DNA of 64,000 nt from Deinococcus sp. QL22 (GTDB taxonomy: Bacteria; Deinococcota; Deinococci; Deinococcales; Deinococcaceae), in the NCBI RefSeq assembly GCF_023370075.1, contig NZ_CP097152.1:310001-374000 (forward strand). Direction: 5' to 3'. Positions within the stretch are counted from its first letter, which is position 1, and each line of letters opens with the position of its first letter. The position numbers and the translations under genes were made by a program. Below the pieces are notes generated by a model that saw only the letters and a list, made by a program, of their open reading frames with translations, searched no databases and was not told the DNA's origin. Of this stretch, positions 1 to 9,389 are shown piece after piece.

Positions 1-101
1 CCTGAAGCGTTCGCCCCTGCTCTAAGCACGGGCCGTGTCCAGCAAGCGGTGAGGGTCAGAGCGTCCCAGACCCGTCAAGCTCAGGACAGGACACCCAGAT
101 T

Positions 102-336
102 GTGGCCCATGATGAAGCGCTGGTTCTCCCCACGGTGCAGATGTACTCAGTGGAGGTGGATGGGAACGCGGTGCCCGAGCAAGATTTCTGGCACTTGCAT
201 CTGCACGAGTTCTCCCTCTGGCAGCGGAAGCGAGACCATGTGCTGTCCGGTCTGATTCACGCGAGTCGCCGGGCGGCCGAACCCCGGGTGCTTCAGCGTG
301 ATCAGCTCTCGCTGTCCCCAGCATCCGCCAGCCCCT
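102..336 (+). pseudogene. Fragment of an unidentified gene cut by an IS3 element
   Basis: A frame opening with GTG at 102 reads as protein-like sequence, including a FWHLHLHEFSLWQRK stretch, up to the presumed left end of the IS3 element near 337. After that it continues only as element sequence. I recognise no family. The likely story is a small gene whose 3' part was lost when the IS inserted, but the continuation is not visible beyond the right end of the element, so a chance open frame is possible. Confidence 0.22.
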
Positions 337-379
337 GGGCTGGCCCCAATGTTTGGACGACTTCGAGTAGAGACTCGGC

Positions 380-1198
380 TCAACTACAGGGTACTGGATG
401 CGAAGCCGATTGAGCCAGCCAGGTCGCGGCAAACTCGTCTGGCGTTTGGTAACCGAGCGAAGAATGGGGTCTGTGGGCGTTGTAAAACGCTCGCCAGCCT
501 TCGATCAAGACACGGGCGTGCTGTGCGGAATAGAAGACCTCTTGGGTTAAGCATTCTTCTCGCAAACGGGAGTGGAAACTATCGGCAAAGCCGTTCTGCC
601 AGGGTTTTCCCGGTTCAATGAATCGGGTGCTGACGTCTTGCACGGCCAGCCAGATGCCCAAATCACGGGCAATAAACTCCGAACCATTGTCACTGCGCAG
701 AAAAGTTGGGGTACCCCTCTCTTTGATGACCTCGTCTAGGACGGCTTTCACGTCCATGGACGTGAACGTCTCGGCGACCCGGATGGCCAGCGATTGCCGA
801 GTGAACTCGTCCGTGAGGGTGAGGATTTTCAGGGTCGTGCCGCCAAGGGTCTGATCGAAGATAAAGTCATACGTCCACACGTGATTGGGGTATTCCGCGG
901 TCATGGGGAGAGGGTTGCCCGTGCGAATTTTTCGGCTAGGCTTCTTCTTGATCGCCAGTCCCGCCGCTCGCCAAATCCGTCTGACCCGTTTCCGGTTGAT
1001 CGTTTTGCCTTCTTTGACCAGCAGCACGTGGATGAACCGAGAACCGCGTCGCAGATGTTGCTCGGCCAGTTGGCGGATCCGATCCAAAAGTTCACCGTCC
1101 TGACGTTGTTTGGGGCGATAGTGCCACGAGGATTTGGGTAAGCCCACCAAGAAGCAAGCCCGTTCGGGCTTGACCCGCTGCGCCATCAGGTCTCGCAC
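380..1198 (-). CDS. IS3-family transposase OrfB (DDE catalytic subunit)
   Basis: This frame encodes the rve-type DDE integrase core that cuts and joins IS ends. An HTH_21-like N-terminal part (KSSWHYRPK, then a region similar to RGSRFIHVLL) is followed by the catalytic D in WTYDFIFD, the second D in LRSDNGSEF and the E in DSFHSRLREECL. The C-terminus carries the typical NAHRPHSSLGYQTPDEF ending. The annotated start is GTG 1198, but the frame is open further upstream to the slippery site. The active protein is therefore probably an OrfAB fusion made by -1 frameshifting. No internal stop was seen, so the element may still be mobile. Confidence 0.9.
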   Translation of the reverse strand: MRDLMAQRVKPERACFLVGLPKSSWHYRPKQRQDGELLDRIRQLAEQHLRRGSRFIHVLLVKEGKTINRKRVRRIWRAAGLAIKKKPSRKIRTGNPLPMTAEYPNHVWTYDFIFDQTLGGTTLKILTLTDEFTRQSLAIRVAETFTSMDVKAVLDEVIKERGTPTFLRSDNGSEFIARDLGIWLAVQDVSTRFIEPGKPWQNGFADSFHSRLREECLTQEVFYSAQHARVLIEGWRAFYNAHRPHSSLGYQTPDEFAATWLAQSASHPVPCS

Positions 1199-1221
1199 CA
1201 GGGCGCGCTTCTCAGTGGCCG

Positions 1222-1491
1222 TTATCGCTTTTTTGCCAACACCTCTTTGACCGCCTCGATTTCGAGGCGCTGCTGGCCCACGATCCGCAACAACCGCGCA
1301 TTTTCCTTTTCCAACTGACGAAGCCTCTTGGCTTCATCCGGTGTGGTGTCGCCGTACTTCTTTTTCCACGTGTAGTACGACGCCGGGCTGCATCCGAAGT
1401 CCCGACACAACTCCTCTATGGGCTGTTCGCCTTTCTTGGCCTCTTGCAGCAATTTGATGATTTGCTCTTCCGTGAACTGCTTCTGCTTCAT
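1222..1491 (-). CDS. IS3-family transposase OrfA (HTH, leucine zipper)
   Basis: This 89-residue protein starts MKQKQFTEEQII and has the classic IS3 OrfA helix-turn-helix (ELCRDFGCSPASYYTWKKKYG) followed by a coiled coil (RLRQLEKENARLLRIV) used for OrfAB multimerisation. The ATG at 1491 is preceded by a strong GAGGAGACGT ribosome-binding site. The gene ends at TAA 1222, a few codons after an A6G slippery run. The orfB frame is exactly the -1 frame relative to orfA. Confidence 0.9.
   Translation of the reverse strand: MKQKQFTEEQIIKLLQEAKKGEQPIEELCRDFGCSPASYYTWKKKYGDTTPDEAKRLRQLEKENARLLRIVGQQRLEIEAVKEVLAKKR
1228..1234 (-). promoter_or_regulatory. A AAA AAG slippery heptamer for -1 ribosomal frameshifting
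   Basis: On the minus strand the last codons of orfA read GCA AAA AAG CGA TAA. The heptamer sits in the zero frame as A AAA AAG, the canonical -1 slip site of IS3-family elements. Slipping back one base at 1228 enters the open frame of orfB, allowing an OrfAB fusion protein. Confidence 0.75.
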
Positions 1492-1525
1492 GACGTCTCC
1501 TCGCTTTCCAGCCTGACAAATCAGG

Positions 1526-2106
1526 GCTGGAATGGCGAGCCTTCGTCTCTACTTCACGCCGTGGCACTCCACCCCCTGTCACCTGAGCGATACTGTATGC
1601 CCGCCTGAGCCCGCGCTGGAGCCAGCGGAAGAGTGCTTTCATGCCCAAAGAGAACATCCGGGATCAAGCTAGAGTTGGAACAGAAATTCCCGCTCAGGCT
1701 GTGCCAAAGAAGTTATCCCATGTGATGGCACCTCTTCAGCAACAGTGATCATCCCAGTTCTGGGCGCACACTGACCTGCTCACCAAACCGTCGGCAGGCC
1801 GTTCACTCACCGTCCAGTTCCACCGTTGACTCCACCGTGTCATGATGCCACTCGTCCAACCATTTCATGAGCGCGGCGTGGAACGCCGCGCCACGGTTGT
1901 CCACATACACGCGCTCGCCCGCAAGGGCGATCATTCGCCCTTGACTTCGTCGGTTCCTGGACGGCCCTGCCTCCGGTGACTGCCAGTGGCCCCGACCTCG
2001 ACCCCGGCTCGCCCCTTCATCAAGCCTCCATCTGGCCGAGCCTCCATGCCGCTCAAGCAGGCGCCCTGTCAGAACCTGGAGAGAGGTCAACCGACATCAT
2101 AGGCCC
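1526..2106. other. Intergenic stretch with no convincing gene
   Basis: No recognised gene lies here. A 43-codon minus-strand frame (ATG 1934 to TGA 1803, tail WLDEWHHDTVESTVELDGE) looks protein-like but has no known relative and no clear ribosome-binding site. It contains a GC-rich hairpin (GCGCGGCGT against ACGCCGCGC) at about 1876-1898. Confidence 0.3.
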
Positions 2107-3294
2107 ATGGGTCTACCGCTTTCACCGCGCATCTCTGACCTCAACTCCGGGACAGACGCCCGCACCACTGCTGCCCAGAGCGTCCTGACTCTGACCCGGG
2201 TGGCGCTCGCCGCCCCCAGCCTGCCTGAGGGCCTGACGCCTACCCTCGAGCATCTGGTCTCACACACCGCAGCTGTAGGCGCCGCCTACTTCCAGGCTGG
2301 CGATCAGCGCCGTCTGGCCTACCATGTGCGCGCCGCCACCGGCGACCTGCCGCAGACACCGGGCATGGCCGCCATCGCTGCCCACGGCCTGCCGGCGGGC
2401 CTGCCGCTGCTGCTCGCCCTGGAAGCCGGCGCACACCCGCTGTTCTTCGACGACACCGCCCGGGATGAGGCCAGCGCCGGCTTTCCGGAACTGGGCGTGT
2501 GCTCCCTGGCCGCCGCGCCGGTCTGCACCGCCGACGGCACGCTGCTGGGCGCCTTCCTGATGCACACCTTCGAGCCCCACGCCTGGACGGCGGACGAGGC
2601 GGCGCTCTTCTCCATGGTGGCCAGCACCATCGCGGCGCTCGCCGGGCGCCTGGTGGCCGAGGAGCACACCACCCAGGCCCGGGGAGCGGCGGAGGCCTTC
2701 GCCCTCGAGGCGGTGGCCGCTCGGGAGGCGGCGCTGCGGGCGCTGGGTCTGGCCCTGGAGGTGCGCGACGGCGAGACCCAGGGCCACACGGACCGGGTCT
2801 GCGCGCTGGCCCTGCGGCTCGCAGAGAGGTTCGGCCTCAAGGAGGACGCAGTGCAGGCGCTGCGCTGGGGCGCGTACCTGCATGACATCGGCAAGCTGGC
2901 CATTCCGGACGCGGTGCTGCTCAAGCCCGGTCGCCTGAATGCGCAGGAGTGGGCAATCATGCAGATGCACGTGTCCGAGGGCCACCGGCTGGCCGAGACG
3001 CTGGGTTTCCTGCCGCTCGCGGCGCTGGCAGTGATCACCCAGCACCATGAGCGCTGGGACGGGGGCGGATACCCGCGCGGGCTTCGGGAACAGGAGATCA
3101 GCCTGGGAGCGCGGATCTTCGCGGTGTGCGACGTCTTTGACGCGTTGACCAGTGAGCGGCCGTACAAGGCGGCGTGGACGCGGGAGGCGGCCCTGGCGGA
3201 ACTGCAGGTCCAGGCCGGGCAACAGTTCGACCCAGGGGTGGTGCGCGCCTTCGTAGCCGTGCTGACGGCACAGAGCCTAGCGACGCCAGCCTGA
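2107..3294 (+). CDS. GAF domain / HD-GYP cyclic-di-GMP phosphodiesterase
   Basis: This 395-residue cytosolic protein has an N-terminal GAF-like sensor (about residues 25-190), a short alpha-helical linker, and a C-terminal HD-GYP domain. The family hydrolyses cyclic di-GMP to GMP. The HD pair lies in YLHDIGKLAIPD (H259, D260), and the GYP signature is HHERWDGGGYPRGL with G321-Y322-P323. The downstream DALTSERPYK motif is also typical, so the domain appears catalytically complete. Start ATG 2107 is only moderately supported: a GAGAGGT lies somewhat far upstream. The gene stands alone, and its 3' end abuts a decayed IS6 end on the other strand. The ligand of the GAF domain cannot be read from sequence. 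Confidence 0.9.
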   Translation: MGLPLSPRISDLNSGTDARTTAAQSVLTLTRVALAAPSLPEGLTPTLEHLVSHTAAVGAAYFQAGDQRRLAYHVRAATGDLPQTPGMAAIAAHGLPAGLPLLLALEAGAHPLFFDDTARDEASAGFPELGVCSLAAAPVCTADGTLLGAFLMHTFEPHAWTADEAALFSMVASTIAALAGRLVAEEHTTQARGAAEAFALEAVAAREAALRALGLALEVRDGETQGHTDRVCALALRLAERFGLKEDAVQALRWGAYLHDIGKLAIPDAVLLKPGRLNAQEWAIMQMHVSEGHRLAETLGFLPLAALAVITQHHERWDGGGYPRGLREQEISLGARIFAVCDVFDALTSERPYKAAWTREAALAELQVQAGQQFDPGVVRAFVAVLTAQSLATPA

Positions 3295-3470
3295 CCTGCC
3301 GAACGTCCGCGCTGGTGCAGCAATTCCTGCACGTCACGGTCACTCAAAGGAAAGCGGTGGTACAGCTTTGTGGGCGTGCTGGATAAGGGTCATGGGGAAC
3401 CGGTGGCGGTAAGGCTTGGCGTCGGTCACGGCGGGTTAGCCTCCCTTGACCCAATTAAGGCAACACAACC
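3295..3470 (-). mobile_element. Terminal fragment of an IS6-family element (N-terminus of transposase)
   Basis: The terminal repeat GGTTGTGTTGCC (minus strand, 3470 to 3459) is followed by a GTG-started frame reading KPYRHRFPMTLIQHA, the hallmark N-terminus of IS6-family transposases. A frameshift then leads to a DRDVQELLHQRG segment. The fragment stops at the end of the HD-GYP gene, so only about the first 50 codons survive. Confidence 0.75.
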
Positions 3471-3582
3471 GTTTCCACTCCCGTTTGAACCGCAAATCTT
3501 GCGCCGGGCTCTGCCAAGAGTTCTTTCGAGTAGGGAGCGCTAGAAAGACGGTTCTTCCCCAAAGTTCCACTGCTCTGGACAG

Positions 3583-3597
3583 TATCTTGGCCCAGTG
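3583..3597 (+). promoter_or_regulatory. Candidate leaderless promoter of the triple-GAF kinase
   Basis: TATCTT at 3583-3588 is followed by six bases and the GTG start (3595), with no Shine-Dalgarno. A CCCCAAAGTT box about 20 bases upstream and the spacing are both repeated before the paralogous kinase gene at 8534, which supports a conserved promoter and a transcript starting at or next to the start codon. Confidence 0.5.
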
Positions 3598-5892
3598 TCC
3601 AGCCATTCCGCCACGCCCCCCGGGGTGCCTCTCTCTTTAAGCGAACGTTTGCAAGCCGTCACCCGAGCCTTCGCTGCGGTCCACACCCAAGAGGACTTGT
3701 TCCGGATCATCTTGACGCCTGCCCTGGAGGCCCTGAATGCCATCGCTGGAGCCATCTTGATGGTGGATGAGACGGGGACTCAACTCAAGATTGCAGCCAT
3801 CCAAGGGTATGAGCAGGGGGCCCACACCCTGTGGCAAGATGGCCCACTCGACGGCAATGTCCCGGCTGGCGACGCCCTCGCACGTGAGCTGCCGCTATTC
3901 TTTGAACATCAGGGTGCCTTGCTGCGGGCCTACCCTGAACTTGAAGCCCGCACGGGTGGAATGGCGGCCGTCGCGACGGCCGTCCTGCCCATGACGCTGG
4001 ATGATCAGCCTCTTGGAGCGATTATTCTTGATTTCAAGGAACCCCACCACTTTACGGTGGATGAGGAGCGCTTCCTCCTCACGCTCGCGGCCCAAAGCGC
4101 CGTTGCTCTGGGCCGTGCCCGGCTCACCCAGACCTTGGAAGCTCGGGTCATCGCACGCACCGCTGAGCTCGACGAGCAGCGTGCCGCCCTGGATGCCTTC
4201 GTGGCCTACAAGGAAGCGGTGGGCAGTGAGAGCGATGTCTTGGCCCTCGCCCGTCAAGCTGTTGGGGTGGTGCACGCCAACCTGAATTATGTGAGTGCGG
4301 CGTACTACGAACTGGAGGACGGGCTCTGGAAAGCTCGGGTCTGGTCGGACGACCTGCGGCCCGAGGTCGCGGCTGAGATTCAGGCAGGGGTTCCTCAAGA
4401 CGCCCCCGACTTCAGCGAGGCCGCGCGCTCAGGCGCGGCCGTCTTCGTTGATGGGTGGGACGCCGAAGCCAACGCGGTGCCGAGCGCCGCGGCGTACGGG
4501 GCAGTCGCCTTCCTCCCGCTGGTCGTCAACGGTGAAACCCGGAGCCTCTTTGTGGTGGGCACCCGCGAGGCCCGGGTCTGGAGTCAGCGTGAACAGGCCC
4601 TCGTCCGCGCAGTGGCGCGCGGATTGAACATTACGTTGGAACGCACAGAGGTGACGCGCCAACTGAAAGCGCAAAACGCAGAACTTGAGGCACGCACCCG
4701 GGCCCTCGAGGGGTTTGCGGAGCTCACTCAAGATTTGGTCATGCGGGGCGATCCTTATGAAGTCGTGCGGCGAGCGCAGGAAGTCACCCTGTCACTCCTG
4801 ACCTCCGGCTACGCGCTGTATTACGAGCGTGACGGGGCGCACTGGCGCAACCGGGTTCAGGTCGGTGATGTCGGCAACGCTGACCTGCAGACCTTCATTG
4901 ACGCGGGGCCGCTCGTTGGCGTCACGCCCAGTGTAGATATCCCCTGGACGACTCAGCAGCCGTACTACCAGGATGATTATGTGCGTGGGAGTGATACCCC
5001 CGCGGCCATGGTGCAGCACGTCACGACGGCCGCGTCCTTGCCCGTGTCCCGGGGCAGTGAGGTCGTGGGGGTCTTCATTGCGGTGCTGTTTGACGCTCGG
5101 CGCTGGACACCCACCGACAAAGTGGTGCTGGAAACGGTGGTGAGGAGCTTGGGCCTTGCCTTAGAACGGGCCGAGCAGGCAGGTGAGCTGCAGCAACGGA
5201 CGCGACAACTTGAGCGCAGCAACGCGGAACTCGAACAGTTTGCCTATATCGCTTCACACGACCTGCAAGCCCCGATTCGAGCGGTCACGAGCTTTGCAGG
5301 CCTTCTTGACCGCAAGTACGGGGGGGCACTGGACGACCGAGGTCTGGTGTACCTCCGGCAGATTGTTGACGGCGGGGAGCACATGAAACGGCTGGTCGAC
5401 GATCTGCTGACCTTCTCCCGCGTGCACACTGAGCAGCGGGAAGGGGGGCCAGTGGAGGTCGGTGGCATCGTTGACTCTGTCATCCAACGCCTGCGACCGG
5501 ACCTACGGGACGCCCACCTCAACCGGACGGCGCTTCCAGTGGTGAAGGCGGATGCCCGGCAAGTGGATCAACTGTTCCAGAACCTGATTTCCAATGGGCT
5601 CAAGTACCGCCGCGACGGGGTCACGCCGCAGGTACAAGTGTCTGCCGAGCAGGACGGTTTGATGTGGCGTTTTGCAGTGTCAGACAACGGCATCGGGATT
5701 GAAGCTCAATATTTCGAGCGGATCTTCGTGATCTTCCAACGGTTGCATGGACGGGACACGTATGAGGGGACCGGGATTGGGCTCGCGGTGTGCAAGAAGA
5801 TCGTGGAACGCCATGGGGGGCAGCTGTGGCTGGAGAGCACCCCAGGAGAAGGCAGTACCTTTTTCTTCACCCTTCCAGCCGTGGAGTGCTAG
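3595..5892 (+). CDS. Sensor histidine kinase with three GAF-like domains
   Basis: This 765-residue soluble kinase has no membrane segment. GAF-like sensor regions occupy about 15-170, 200-350 and 370-530, joined by short coiled-coil linkers. A HisKA dimerisation domain follows, with phosphoacceptor H555 in [11 protein letters not shown], then an HATPase domain with N-box ([11 protein letters not shown]663/N667), G1 (SDNGIGIE) and G2 ([11 protein letters not shown]). All motifs for autophosphorylation are present. The architecture resembles phytochrome-like Deinococcus kinases, but no chromophore-binding Cys or PHY domain was recognised. No response regulator gene is adjacent, so the partner is unknown. 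GTG 3595 is chosen because it coincides with the start of homology to the paralogue at 8534 and with the upstream box. Confidence 0.9.
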   Translation: MSSHSATPPGVPLSLSERLQAVTRAFAAVHTQEDLFRIILTPALEALNAIAGAILMVDETGTQLKIAAIQGYEQGAHTLWQDGPLDGNVPAGDALARELPLFFEHQGALLRAYPELEARTGGMAAVATAVLPMTLDDQPLGAIILDFKEPHHFTVDEERFLLTLAAQSAVALGRARLTQTLEARVIARTAELDEQRAALDAFVAYKEAVGSESDVLALARQAVGVVHANLNYVSAAYYELEDGLWKARVWSDDLRPEVAAEIQAGVPQDAPDFSEAARSGAAVFVDGWDAEANAVPSAAAYGAVAFLPLVVNGETRSLFVVGTREARVWSQREQALVRAVARGLNITLERTEVTRQLKAQNAELEARTRALEGFAELTQDLVMRGDPYEVVRRAQEVTLSLLTSGYALYYERDGAHWRNRVQVGDVGNADLQTFIDAGPLVGVTPSVDIPWTTQQPYYQDDYVRGSDTPAAMVQHVTTAASLPVSRGSEVVGVFIAVLFDARRWTPTDKVVLETVVRSLGLALERAEQAGELQQRTRQLERSNAELEQFAYIASHDLQAPIRAVTSFAGLLDRKYGGALDDRGLVYLRQIVDGGEHMKRLVDDLLTFSRVHTEQREGGPVEVGGIVDSVIQRLRPDLRDAHLNRTALPVVKADARQVDQLFQNLISNGLKYRRDGVTPQVQVSAEQDGLMWRFAVSDNGIGIEAQYFERIFVIFQRLHGRDTYEGTGIGLAVCKKIVERHGGQLWLESTPGEGSTFFFTLPAVEC

Positions 5893-6236
5893 AGGAACAG
5901 GAGGCATTGGGCCGAGGTTTGTCAAGAGCCTGCTGCGGTGTGCGGACGATAAGCTTGAGGCGCCATGCAAAAGGGAAGGGATATGCGGGGAACAGCGGAG
6001 GCTCAAGCTACCGTTTAAGACCAGGATGGTTTCGGCCGGCAGATATTTCGCCCAGGACGCAATTGCCCACTTCACCAAGAGTTTTCCGCTCTGGCGGGAG
6101 CGCCGGATCAACCGAATCACCTGGAGACACGGAGCGTCCCCATAAAAGCGGAGCAGGAAGGCCACTATAGTAGTGAGGACGCTCTGCTCTCCCTATCCAA
6201 CCAGCACACCGAACTGGCCTTTGGCCGCCCACTCCA
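5893..6236. other. Intergenic stretch, nothing recognised
   Basis: This stretch lies between the kinase and the beta-galactosidase gene. No frame resembles a known family, and no clear terminator or operator was seen. The ribosome-binding site of the next gene (AGGAG, 6237-6241) follows immediately. Confidence 0.4.
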
Positions 6237-6248
6237 ACAGGAGCGCGT

Positions 6249-8279
6249 ATGCCTGATCCCGGCTTCCGAAAAATTTCTTATGGCGGCGACTGGAATCCCG
6301 AGCAGTGGGACTGCGGGGTGTGGCACGAGGATATCCGGCTGTTCCGGGAAGCCGGGATCGATCTGCTGAGTATCAACATCTTCGCCTGGACAAGACTTCA
6401 GCCCGACGAGGCCACCTTCGACTTCGCTCAGCTGGACGAGATTGTCGCTCTGCTTCACGGGAACGGAATGCAGGTCTGCCTGGGCACGGGCACCGCCGCG
6501 CACCCGGCCTGGATGGCGACCCGATATCCGGACATCCTGCGGGTGGATGCCCAGGGCCGCAAACGCAAGTTCGGCAACCGCCACAATTCCTGTCCCAGCA
6601 GCCCGACCTACCGCCACTTCGCGCCCCGGTTGGCGGGTGCACTGGCCCAGCGGTATGGCCAGCACCCGGCGCTGGCGCTGTGGCACATTTCCAACGAGTT
6701 CAGTGGAACGTGCTACTGCGGGAACTGCGAGATCCGTTTCCGGGAGTGGCTGCGGGCAAAATACGGATCGCTGGACGCCCTGAACCACGCCTGGAATGCC
6801 CCGTTCTGGAACCAGACGGTGACGGTCTGGGACGAAATTGTTGCGCCCAACGCCCTCACGGTGCAGAGAGACGACCGGCACACCTGCATGCAGGGCCTGT
6901 CGCTTGACTACCTGCGCTTCAACAGTGACAACCTGCTGGACAGCTACCTGCTGGAAGATCGGGCCATTCGCGAGCACCAGCCGAACGCGGTGATCACCAC
7001 CAACCTGATGGGCGCTTACCGCCCGATCAACTACCGGGCCTGGGCCCCGCACATGGACGTGATTGGCTGGGATTCCTACCCTGGCCGGGATCAGCCTGCC
7101 TCGCGCACGGCCATGCTGCACGGGCTGATGCGCGGTCTGAAGAACGGAGCGCCGTTTCTGCTGATGGAGCAGACGCCCAGCCAGACGAACTGGCAGCCGC
7201 ACAACGCCCTCAAACGGCCCGGGGTGATGCGGCTTCAGAGCTTACAGGCCGTGGCTCATGGGGCAGACGCAGTGATGTTCTTTCAGATGCGCCGCTCGCC
7301 GGGTGCGGGCGAAAAGTTTCACGGCGCGGTCATCGAGCACCATGGACGCAGCGACACGCGGGTTTTCCGGGAAGTGGCCGCGCTCGGAGCGGAACTCCGG
7401 CAGCTTGCAGATCTGACGCTGGGGTTACGCCTGTCTGCCCGCGCCGCCGTCTGGTTTGACTGGGAGAGCTGGTGGGCGTGCGAAAACTCGATGGGACCCA
7501 GCGCAGCCCTGGACTACGTGGAAGAGGTCTGGAAGGTCTACGACGCCCTGCACGCTGCCAACATCGCGGTGGATCTGGTCGGGCCGGCAAGCGACCTGAG
7601 CGGCTACCGCCTCTTGGCCGCGCCCGTGATGTACCTGCTGCATCCAGAAGACGTCACGGCGCTGCACGGCTTTGTGCGTGGGGGAGGCACGCTGCTCACC
7701 ACCTTCCTGAGTGGCGTGGCCGACCCCAGCGACCGGGTCTTCCGGGGCGGCGCTCCTGGCCCGCTGCGCGACCTGCTTGGGCTGTGGGTCGAAGAAATTG
7801 ACGCCCTGGATCCACAGGTGCACAACCGGATCGTGCTGGGTCAGGCACTGGGAGAACTGTCCGGGAGCTACAGCTGCAACCTCCTGTTCGAGATCATTCG
7901 CACCGAGGGGGCCGAGGTCATGGCGACCTACGGCGAGGACTTCTATGCCGGCACTCCGGCCCTGACCCGCCACCGGCCAGGCCAGGGCCAGGCCTGGCAC
8001 CTCGCGTCCAGTGCTGAACCGGCTTTCCTGCGCGGTCTGCTCGCACATCTGTGTCAGGAAGCAGGCATCGAACCCACATGGCCGGGGCTGCCCCAGGGTG
8101 TGGAGGCCACCATGCGCGGTGAGGGGGAGGCGCGGGTACTGTTCCTCCTCAACCACCTGGAACATGAGGTCACGGTTCCGCTGGCGGTTCCCCTGCGCGA
8201 TCTGCTCGCGGGCGTGACAGTGCAGGGTGAAGTCACGCTTCCTGGCTCCGGCGTCTTGATCGCCCGACCTCAAAGCTGA
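6249..8279 (+). CDS. GH42 beta-galactosidase
   Basis: A 676-residue glycoside hydrolase family 42 enzyme, the usual length for the family. It cleaves terminal beta-D-galactosides and works as a retaining enzyme in the cytoplasm (no signal peptide). The (beta/alpha)8 barrel opens with GGDWNPEQW. The acid/base is E150 in HISNEFSG and the nucleophile is E307 in LLMEQTPS. A CYCGNC cluster just after E150 matches the zinc-binding cysteines of thermophilic GH42 enzymes. The C-terminal trimerisation and beta domains are complete, ending near residue 676. Start ATG 6249 has an AGGAG site six to seven bases upstream. The gene is flanked by two paralogous histidine kinase genes and is not in an obvious sugar operon. 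Confidence 0.95.
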   Translation: MPDPGFRKISYGGDWNPEQWDCGVWHEDIRLFREAGIDLLSINIFAWTRLQPDEATFDFAQLDEIVALLHGNGMQVCLGTGTAAHPAWMATRYPDILRVDAQGRKRKFGNRHNSCPSSPTYRHFAPRLAGALAQRYGQHPALALWHISNEFSGTCYCGNCEIRFREWLRAKYGSLDALNHAWNAPFWNQTVTVWDEIVAPNALTVQRDDRHTCMQGLSLDYLRFNSDNLLDSYLLEDRAIREHQPNAVITTNLMGAYRPINYRAWAPHMDVIGWDSYPGRDQPASRTAMLHGLMRGLKNGAPFLLMEQTPSQTNWQPHNALKRPGVMRLQSLQAVAHGADAVMFFQMRRSPGAGEKFHGAVIEHHGRSDTRVFREVAALGAELRQLADLTLGLRLSARAAVWFDWESWWACENSMGPSAALDYVEEVWKVYDALHAANIAVDLVGPASDLSGYRLLAAPVMYLLHPEDVTALHGFVRGGGTLLTTFLSGVADPSDRVFRGGAPGPLRDLLGLWVEEIDALDPQVHNRIVLGQALGELSGSYSCNLLFEIIRTEGAEVMATYGEDFYAGTPALTRHRPGQGQAWHLASSAEPAFLRGLLAHLCQEAGIEPTWPGLPQGVEATMRGEGEARVLFLLNHLEHEVTVPLAVPLRDLLAGVTVQGEVTLPGSGVLIARPQS

Positions 8280-8521
8280 CCTGTCGGCTCTGGGCTTTCC
8301 AGCTGTGTCCGGGCTGCCTGCCTTTCCGAGGGGTTGAAGAGAGCGCTCCAGATCAGTGCTGAAGGGTCGGTCAAGTCGCGTGCGATCTGGCCCGGCCGCA
8401 TGAAGCACTCCGAGCAGTCATCCTGAGGACCACCCGGCCACTCTTGGCCTGCCAGACGGCCTGGGCAACGGAACAGCGGAGAAACCGTCTCTGCCCCCAA
8501 AGTTTTTCTGGGTGCAGACCG

Positions 8522-8536
8522 TATCTTGGACCCGTG
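8522..8536 (+). promoter_or_regulatory. Candidate leaderless promoter before the deleted kinase paralogue
   Basis: TATCTT at 8522-8527, six bases, then GTG 8534. The CCCCAAAGTT box lies upstream at the same distance as before the gene at 3595. Only the promoter and the coding sequence are shared, so the duplication includes regulatory DNA. Confidence 0.45.
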
Positions 8537-9216
8537 CCCAACCATGCCGTAGCGCCCTTGGGGGGCCCTCTTACCTTCAGCGAACGCCTGCAGGCCGTGA
8601 CTGAGGCACTTGCTGCCGTCCATACACAGGAGGGCGTATTCGGGCTGATCCTGACGCCCGCTCTGGCCGCTCTGAATGCCCTTGCCGGAGCCGTGCTTCT
8701 GGTTGATGAGCCGGGCTGGCAGCTGAAAATGGCGGCCGCCCAGGGAGAGGAGGGCGCTCAGGGGGTGTGGCAGGATGGCCCTCTGGACAGCAGTGGGGCA
8801 GTAGGCGACGCCCTGGGACGGCACGAGGCGCTGTTTTTTGAACACCACGGCGCTCTGGCACGGGCCTATCCAGAACTGGAAGCCCGCACGGGTGGCGTGG
8901 CCGCCGTCGCCACCGCCGCGCTGCCGATGTTCCTGGATGCGCGGCCTCTGGACGCCCTGATTTTGGATTTCAGGGAGCCGCATGAGTTCACGGAGGCCGA
9001 AATCCACTTTCTGCGAACCCTGGCGGCCCAGTGCGCGGTGGCCCTGGGCCGGGCGCACAGGCGCCCATCCGGGCGGTCACGAGTTTCGCGGGCATCATCG
9101 ACCGGCGCTACGGCACCCTGCTGGACGACCGGGGCCGAGTCTACCTGCGCCAGATCGTGGAGGGCGGCGAGCACATGAAGTGGCTGGTGGACGACCTGGG
9201 TGGCCGCGAGGCGTAG
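8534..9216 (+). pseudogene. Histidine kinase paralogue with internal deletion and frameshift
   Basis: The first 175 codons (GTG 8534 onward) are a clear paralogue of the first GAF domain of the kinase at 3595, from [20 protein letters not shown] to [10 protein letters not shown]. Near 9060 the sequence jumps, out of frame, to [18 protein letters not shown], the part of HisKA just after the phosphoacceptor His. It runs only to KWLVDDL before stopping. Relative to the intact gene about 1.15 kb is missing (GAF2, GAF3 and the H-box), and the ATPase is absent at the 3' end. The product cannot be a kinase. The 3' junction lies at the truncated 3' end of a minus-strand gene. Confidence 0.8.
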
Positions 9217-9345
9217 GAGGATGGCGGCGAACCTGGCTTGGTTCTCTAGGGTGGATAAGTCACCGCCGCCTACAAGGGTTACAGGCGCCACTTGAATGAT
9301 GCAGCGGGGAGAAGCAGGCGTCTTGGACTTACGCGATGTTGCCAT
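9205..9345 (-). pseudogene. 5' end of an unidentified gene, 3' part lost
   Basis: ATG 9345 has an excellent GGGGAGGAGAT ribosome-binding site and begins a frame (MATSRKSKTPASPRCII, then VAPVTLVGGGDLSTLENQAR) that reads as a genuine protein N-terminus. It runs into the antisense of the deleted kinase near 9205, so only about 46 codons remain. I do not recognise the family. Loss probably accompanied the rearrangement that also truncated the kinase. Confidence 0.45.
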
Positions 9346-9389
9346 GTTCGATCTCCTCCCCATTGAGCCACCGAATCAGGACACTCCGC

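Larger units (their letters stand above)
337..1525 (-). mobile_element. IS3-family insertion sequence, apparently intact coding part
   Basis: The element carries the standard two overlapping IS3 frames on the minus strand plus a frameshift signal. The left end probably lies at TGGGCTGGCCCCAATG (337 onward), which resembles IS3-family termini. The right end lies somewhere in 1505-1530, upstream of orfA, where only a loosely matching sequence is seen. The terminal inverted repeats and any target duplication could not be fixed by eye, so both boundaries are approximate. Confidence 0.7.

Noticed and set aside
2260..3347. Long minus-strand open frames opposite the HD-GYP gene
   Set aside because: They are antisense shadows of a strongly supported gene with high G+C third positions; the translations are Arg/Ala/Ser-rich and match nothing.
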